Part shown: positions 59,271 to 62,274 of the stretch, one piece after another
How positions within the stretch are numbered: position 1 is the first letter of the stretch
Layout: the number at the start of each line of letters is the position of its first letter
Assembly: GCA_021793675.1 (NCBI GenBank)
Contig: JAJYSG010000006.1
Coordinates: forward strand, 1-62,274
Length of the DNA stretch: 62,274 nucleotides
DNA from: Actinomycetes bacterium
GTDB lineage: Bacteria > Actinomycetota > Actinomycetes > Actinomycetales > Cellulomonadaceae
Direction: 5' to 3'
The notes under the pieces: model-generated
What the model was told of the DNA's origin: nothing
Seen by the model: the letters and a program-made list of their open reading frames with translations, nothing else
The model's database searches: none
Program-made: the position numbers and the translations under genes

Positions 59271-60365
59271 TCACCGCCCGGGGGACCGGCCCGCGGGGTC
59301 GTCCGCCGCGGCCGCCAGCACGCACGCCGCGGAGGCCAGCGGGCGCGACGAGGTCACCGCGCCGGACCGGTCGAGCACGGTGACGGCGCCGGGCACCTGC
59401 TCGGCCACCACCACCCGGTCGCCGACCACCGCGAGGTGCCGCGGCGTGCCGCCCGGCAGCGGCTGGTGCGCGCGGTGCGTCAGCAGGCCGTCGTCGCCGA
59501 TGGTGAACCGCGACAGCGCCCCGGCGCCGCGCACGCCGACGACGAGCTCGCGGCCGTCCAGCTCCAGGTGCGACGGGGCCGGCGCGGCCGCGGGCCGCCG
59601 ATCCGGTGGGACCGCAGGCGACGCCGGAAGAGACTGGACCAGCTCGGCGGTGCCGGTGGCGGCGTCCCAGGCCAGCACGTGGACGGTCGCGTCGAGCTCG
59701 CCCGTGAGATAGGCGAGGACGCCGCCCGCGGCCGGCGAGGGCGCCGGGGGCGCGGCGAGCACGAGGTGACGCGGTCCGGTGCCGGGCGGCAGCGTCGCGG
59801 CGACGCCGGCCGGTTCGAGGCCGGCGGACGTCCGCACGTACCGGCGCAGCTGGTCCGTCCCGAGGTCGACGACGAGCACGTGGCCGCCCGGCGCACGGGC
59901 GACGAAGTGGGCGTGCGGCCCTTCCTGGCGGTCCGCGTCCGGGCCGGCACCGGCGTGCCGCAGCACCTGCGGCTCGTCGGGCACGAAGCGGCCGTCTGCG
60001 GCCAGGTGCAGCACGCCGAGCGCGCCGTCGCCGTAGTTCGCCACGTAGAGCAGGTCGCCGTCGAGCAGCAGGTGGCACGGGAACGAGCCGCCGGAGGACG
60101 CGGTGCCCAGCGGCTCGAGGCCCTCGTCGTGCACCCGGAAGGCGGCCACCCGGCCGGTCTCGCTCTCGTCGGTGGCGTAGAGCACGGCCCCGTCGGGGCG
60201 CTGCGCCAGGAACGACGGCGCCGGCGTCTCGACCACGCGCCGAGGGCGGCCCAGCTCGCCGGTGCCGAGGTCCATCTCGATGCGGTAGATGCCCTCGCCG
60301 CGTCCCGGTGGCGTGCCGATGCCGGCCGGCGGGTAGGTGCCGATCCAGAGCGAGCGCACGGCCAC
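59271..60365 (-). CDS. Beta-propeller lactonase family protein
   Basis: The 364-residue protein fits the 6-phosphogluconolactonase-type propeller family ([10 protein letters not shown] at the start, GVLYATDES-like repeats, [48 protein letters not shown]). Family members hydrolyse lactones of sugar acids, but many have no tested function. It lies 11 bases after the ROK regulator stop, so it may be part of the same transcript. The GTG start is chosen from alignment with the propeller start; a GTG two codons later is possible. Confidence 0.85.
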   Translation of the reverse strand: MAVRSLWIGTYPPAGIGTPPGRGEGIYRIEMDLGTGELGRPRRVVETPAPSFLAQRPDGAVLYATDESETGRVAAFRVHDEGLEPLGTASSGGSFPCHLLLDGDLLYVANYGDGALGVLHLAADGRFVPDEPQVLRHAGAGPDADRQEGPHAHFVARAPGGHVLVVDLGTDQLRRYVRTSAGLEPAGVAATLPPGTGPRHLVLAAPPAPSPAAGGVLAYLTGELDATVHVLAWDAATGTAELVQSLPASPAVPPDRRPAAAPAPSHLELDGRELVVGVRGAGALSRFTIGDDGLLTHRAHQPLPGGTPRHLAVVGDRVVVAEQVPGAVTVLDRSGAVTSSRPLASAACVLAAAADDPAGRSPGR

Positions 60366-60376
60366 GACCGGCGACT

Positions 60377-61798
60377 CTACGTGGTTGCCGCCGCACCGGA
60401 CGCGGCGGCGAGCGACGGGTCGGGCCCGCCGGCGGCGGCGACGTCGCCACGGGCGGCGGCGGGCCGAGCGGGCCGGCGCGCGGCGACGGCCTCCGGCTGC
60501 CCGACACGGGCCGTGCCGCCCGGCCGCGCCTCGGGCCCCGGTTCGGCCGTGGCTCCCCCGGCCGGCCCGAACCAGGCGGACGGCGCCACCACGAGCGGTC
60601 GTAGTGCCGCGAGCGCGCCACCCGTCATCGCGGGGAACTGGCCGGCTCGGGCGTGCGTCACGCGGGGGGCCGACCACGGGGCCGTGATGACCATCTCCTC
60701 GAGCGCACGCTCGATGTCCTCGCGCACGTGTGCGAACAGCTGGCCGAACGTGCCGCCGAGCACCACCTCGTCCACGTCGACGGTGTTGAGCACGCCGGCG
60801 AGCGCCACCCCGAGGGCCCGGGCGGCCGACGACACCGCGAACCGAGCCCGCGGGTCGCCGCCGGCGACCGCCGCCACCAGGTCGTGCACGGTTGCGGTGG
60901 GCGGCAGGCCCGCACCGCGCAGCATCGCCTCCTGGCCGGCCCGCGCCTCGAGCGTGCCGCGCGCGGTACCGCCCGGCGCGCTGGGGTCGACGACGATGTG
61001 CCCGATCTCACCGCTCCAGCCGTGCCGGCCCGCGAAGATCTCGCCGTCGAGCACGAGCGCCCCGCCGACGCCGATCTCCCCCGAGACGTAGACGAAGCTC
61101 GGTGGACCGTCGCCGCGTCGCACCCGGGCCTCGGCCCGGGCACCGAGCTTGGCCTCGTTGGCGAGCACGGGGAGCAGGCCGTCCGGCCAGCCGCGGGCCC
61201 GCAGCGCGCCGACGACGTCGACGTCCCGCCAGTCGAGGTTGGGCGCCAGCCGCAGCGGGCCGTGGTCGGAGTCGACGAGGCCGGGCAGCGCCAGCGACGT
61301 CCCGACGACGCGCACGCCCTCGGCGCGCAGCCGCGCCAGCGCGCGGTCGGCGATCTCGGCGAGTCGCCGCAGCACGGCGTCCGGGTCCTGGCGGCGCAGG
61401 TCGTCGGCCTCGACCCGCTCGAGGAGCACCTGGCCGGACAGGTCGATGGCGCGCAGGCCCAGGTAGTCGACGTTCACCTCCATGCCGAGCCCGGCGAACG
61501 TGCCCAGCGCGGGGGCGAGCGGCACCGCGGGGCGCCCTGCCCGGCGCGACGGGCGCGGCACCAGCTCGCGGACCATGCCGCCACGGACCAGCTGGTCGAC
61601 GATCGGCGTCACCGAGGGCCGCGCGAGGCCGGTGCCGGCCGCGAGCTCGGCACGCGACGGCGGCTGCGCGGCATCGAGGACGAAGCCGAGCGCCACCGAG
61701 AGGTTGTGCTCTCGCAGGTGCTCGCTGCGCGCCACGCCGGCCGGGGCCGCGCGCCGCCCGGCGCGCGCCTGGCTCCACGCGTCGGTCGTCGTCCGCAC
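60377..61798 (-). CDS. ROK family transcriptional regulator (XylR-like)
   Basis: A winged helix (SRAELAAGTGLARPSVTPIVDQLVRGGMV, residues 48-78) is followed by a ROK sugar-binding domain (VGTSLALPGLVDSDHG, LANEAKLGARAEA, YVSGEIGVGGALVLDGEIFAG, GWSGEIGHIVVD). The zinc cluster CxCGxxGCxE of most ROK proteins is missing (APGGTARGTLEARAG). The last 70 residues are alanine/proline-rich. It is divergent from xylA, so it probably represses xylose genes. It has 473 residues and a GTG start. Confidence 0.9.
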   Translation of the reverse strand: MRTTTDAWSQARAGRRAAPAGVARSEHLREHNLSVALGFVLDAAQPPSRAELAAGTGLARPSVTPIVDQLVRGGMVRELVPRPSRRAGRPAVPLAPALGTFAGLGMEVNVDYLGLRAIDLSGQVLLERVEADDLRRQDPDAVLRRLAEIADRALARLRAEGVRVVGTSLALPGLVDSDHGPLRLAPNLDWRDVDVVGALRARGWPDGLLPVLANEAKLGARAEARVRRGDGPPSFVYVSGEIGVGGALVLDGEIFAGRHGWSGEIGHIVVDPSAPGGTARGTLEARAGQEAMLRGAGLPPTATVHDLVAAVAGGDPRARFAVSSAARALGVALAGVLNTVDVDEVVLGGTFGQLFAHVREDIERALEEMVITAPWSAPRVTHARAGQFPAMTGGALAALRPLVVAPSAWFGPAGGATAEPGPEARPGGTARVGQPEAVAARRPARPAAARGDVAAAGGPDPSLAAASGAAATT

Positions 61799-61892
61799 GG
61801 CTTGACCCTACCTCGCACTCGGCATAAATTCACGACGGGAACTAATCAGCTGCTCCCTCTAGATCACCCGCTCGCTCGATGAGGAGATTCCC
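61799..61892. promoter_or_regulatory. Divergent xylA / ROK regulator promoter region
   Basis: These 94 bases include an AT-richer patch (CATAAATTCACGACGG, then GAACTAATCAG) likely to hold both promoters and the repressor site. TTGACC near 61803 is a possible -35 for xylA and CATAAA near 61824 a possible -10. I could not define the operator exactly. Confidence 0.4.
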
Positions 61893-62274
61893 GTGGCGCA
61901 GACGCCCGACATCAAGTACTCGTTCGGCCTCTGGACGGTCGGCTGGCAGGCGCAGGACCCGTTCGGCCTGGCCACCCGTCCGGCCCTCGACCCGGTCGAG
62001 TCGATCCACAAGCTCGCCGAGATCGGCGCGTGGGGCTTCACGTTCCACGACAACGACGTCTTCCCGTTCGACGCCGACGACGCGGACCGCCGCGCCCGCA
62101 TCGACGCCGTGAAGAAGGCGGCCGACGAGACCGGCCTGGTCATCGAGATGGTGACCACCAACACGTTCACCCACCCGGTGTTCAAGGACGGCGCGTTCAC
62201 CTCGAACGACCGCGCCATCCGCCGCTTCGGCCTGCGCAAGGTCCTCCGCAACGTCGACCTGACCGCCGAGCTCG
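61893..62274 (+). CDS. xylA: Xylose isomerase XylA, 5' part (cut by window edge)
   Basis: The first 127 codons match class I actinobacterial xylose isomerases: [17 protein letters not shown], then [21 protein letters not shown] with the active-site histidine of TFHDND, and [25 protein letters not shown]. The enzyme converts D-xylose to D-xylulose. The GTG start has a GAGGAG site. The metal-site part lies beyond the window. Confidence 0.95.
   Translation, partial: MAQTPDIKYSFGLWTVGWQAQDPFGLATRPALDPVESIHKLAEIGAWGFTFHDNDVFPFDADDADRRARIDAVKKAADETGLVIEMVTTNTFTHPVFKDGAFTSNDRAIRRFGLRKVLRNVDLTAEL

Noticed and set aside
1-62274. tRNA, rRNA, CRISPR arrays, transposases, integrases and prophage genes
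   Set aside because: I looked for cloverleaf-like segments, regular direct repeats with spacers, and the typical protein motifs on both strands and found none.

Overview
The window is about 62 kb of very GC-rich DNA (codon third positions almost all G or C, many GTG starts, tight 1-4 base overlaps between genes). It reads as the chromosome of a flagellated actinobacterium, most like Cellulomonas or a close relative. The pointers are a mycothiol gene (mshA), carD, a SenX3/RegX3-type phosphate two-component pair, an MsiK-type sugar ABC ATPase, a xylose isomerase next to a ROK repressor, and a monoderm-type flagellar set with no P- or L-ring genes.

Region 1 (1-31.9 kb) is one large motility locus. 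On the minus strand, read from right to left, it holds fliA, fliC, fliD-fliS-orf, flgB-flgC-fliE-fliF-fliG-fliH-fliI-fliJ-fliK-flgD-flgE-M15 peptidase, flbD-motA-motB-fliL, fliM-fliN-fliO-fliP-fliQ-fliR-flhB-flhA-flhF-csrA, and cheA (cut by the window edge). Divergent on the plus strand are flgN-flgK-flgL-fliW and a degenerate EAL/HDOD gene. Seven promoter-like sites share the pattern TCA(G/A)-N15-(G/T)(C/G)CGAT. This is the sigma-28 layout, and fliA lies inside the locus. Two of these sites end 6-7 bases before a start codon (fliM and the HDOD gene), so those mRNAs should be leaderless. The leaders of fliC, flbD, flgB and cheA carry small hairpins with GGA in the loop. Together with csrA and fliW in the same locus this suggests a FliW-CsrA translational circuit. 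A perfect Crp-type palindrome lies between fliA and flgN.

Region 2 (32-40.2 kb) is general metabolism: a membrane-anchored DsbA-like protein without its catalytic cysteines, MsiK, a DUF4032 protein, RlmB, CysS, an MFS exporter and its TetR regulator.

Region 3 (40.6-47.2 kb) is a sulfur (persulfide/polysulfide) island. It holds a thioredoxin, two CoA-disulfide-reductase-like flavoproteins fused to rhodanese (one extended with TusA and DsrE-like domains but interrupted by an in-frame TAG), a rhodanese lipoprotein, two DUF2892-type membrane proteins, a tiny cysteine-rich protein and two CsoR-family repressors that lack the copper histidine. Four CCCC/GGGG operators mark its promoters.

Region 4 (47.3-62.3 kb) holds ispF-ispD-carD, a lipoprotein, the pstSCAB phosphate transporter with regX3-senX3 and phoU (PHO-box-like GTTCACC repeats at both pstS and phoU), gpmA, mshA, a beta-propeller lactonase, a ROK regulator and the 5' end of xylA.

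No tRNA, rRNA, CRISPR array, insertion sequence or prophage was recognised.
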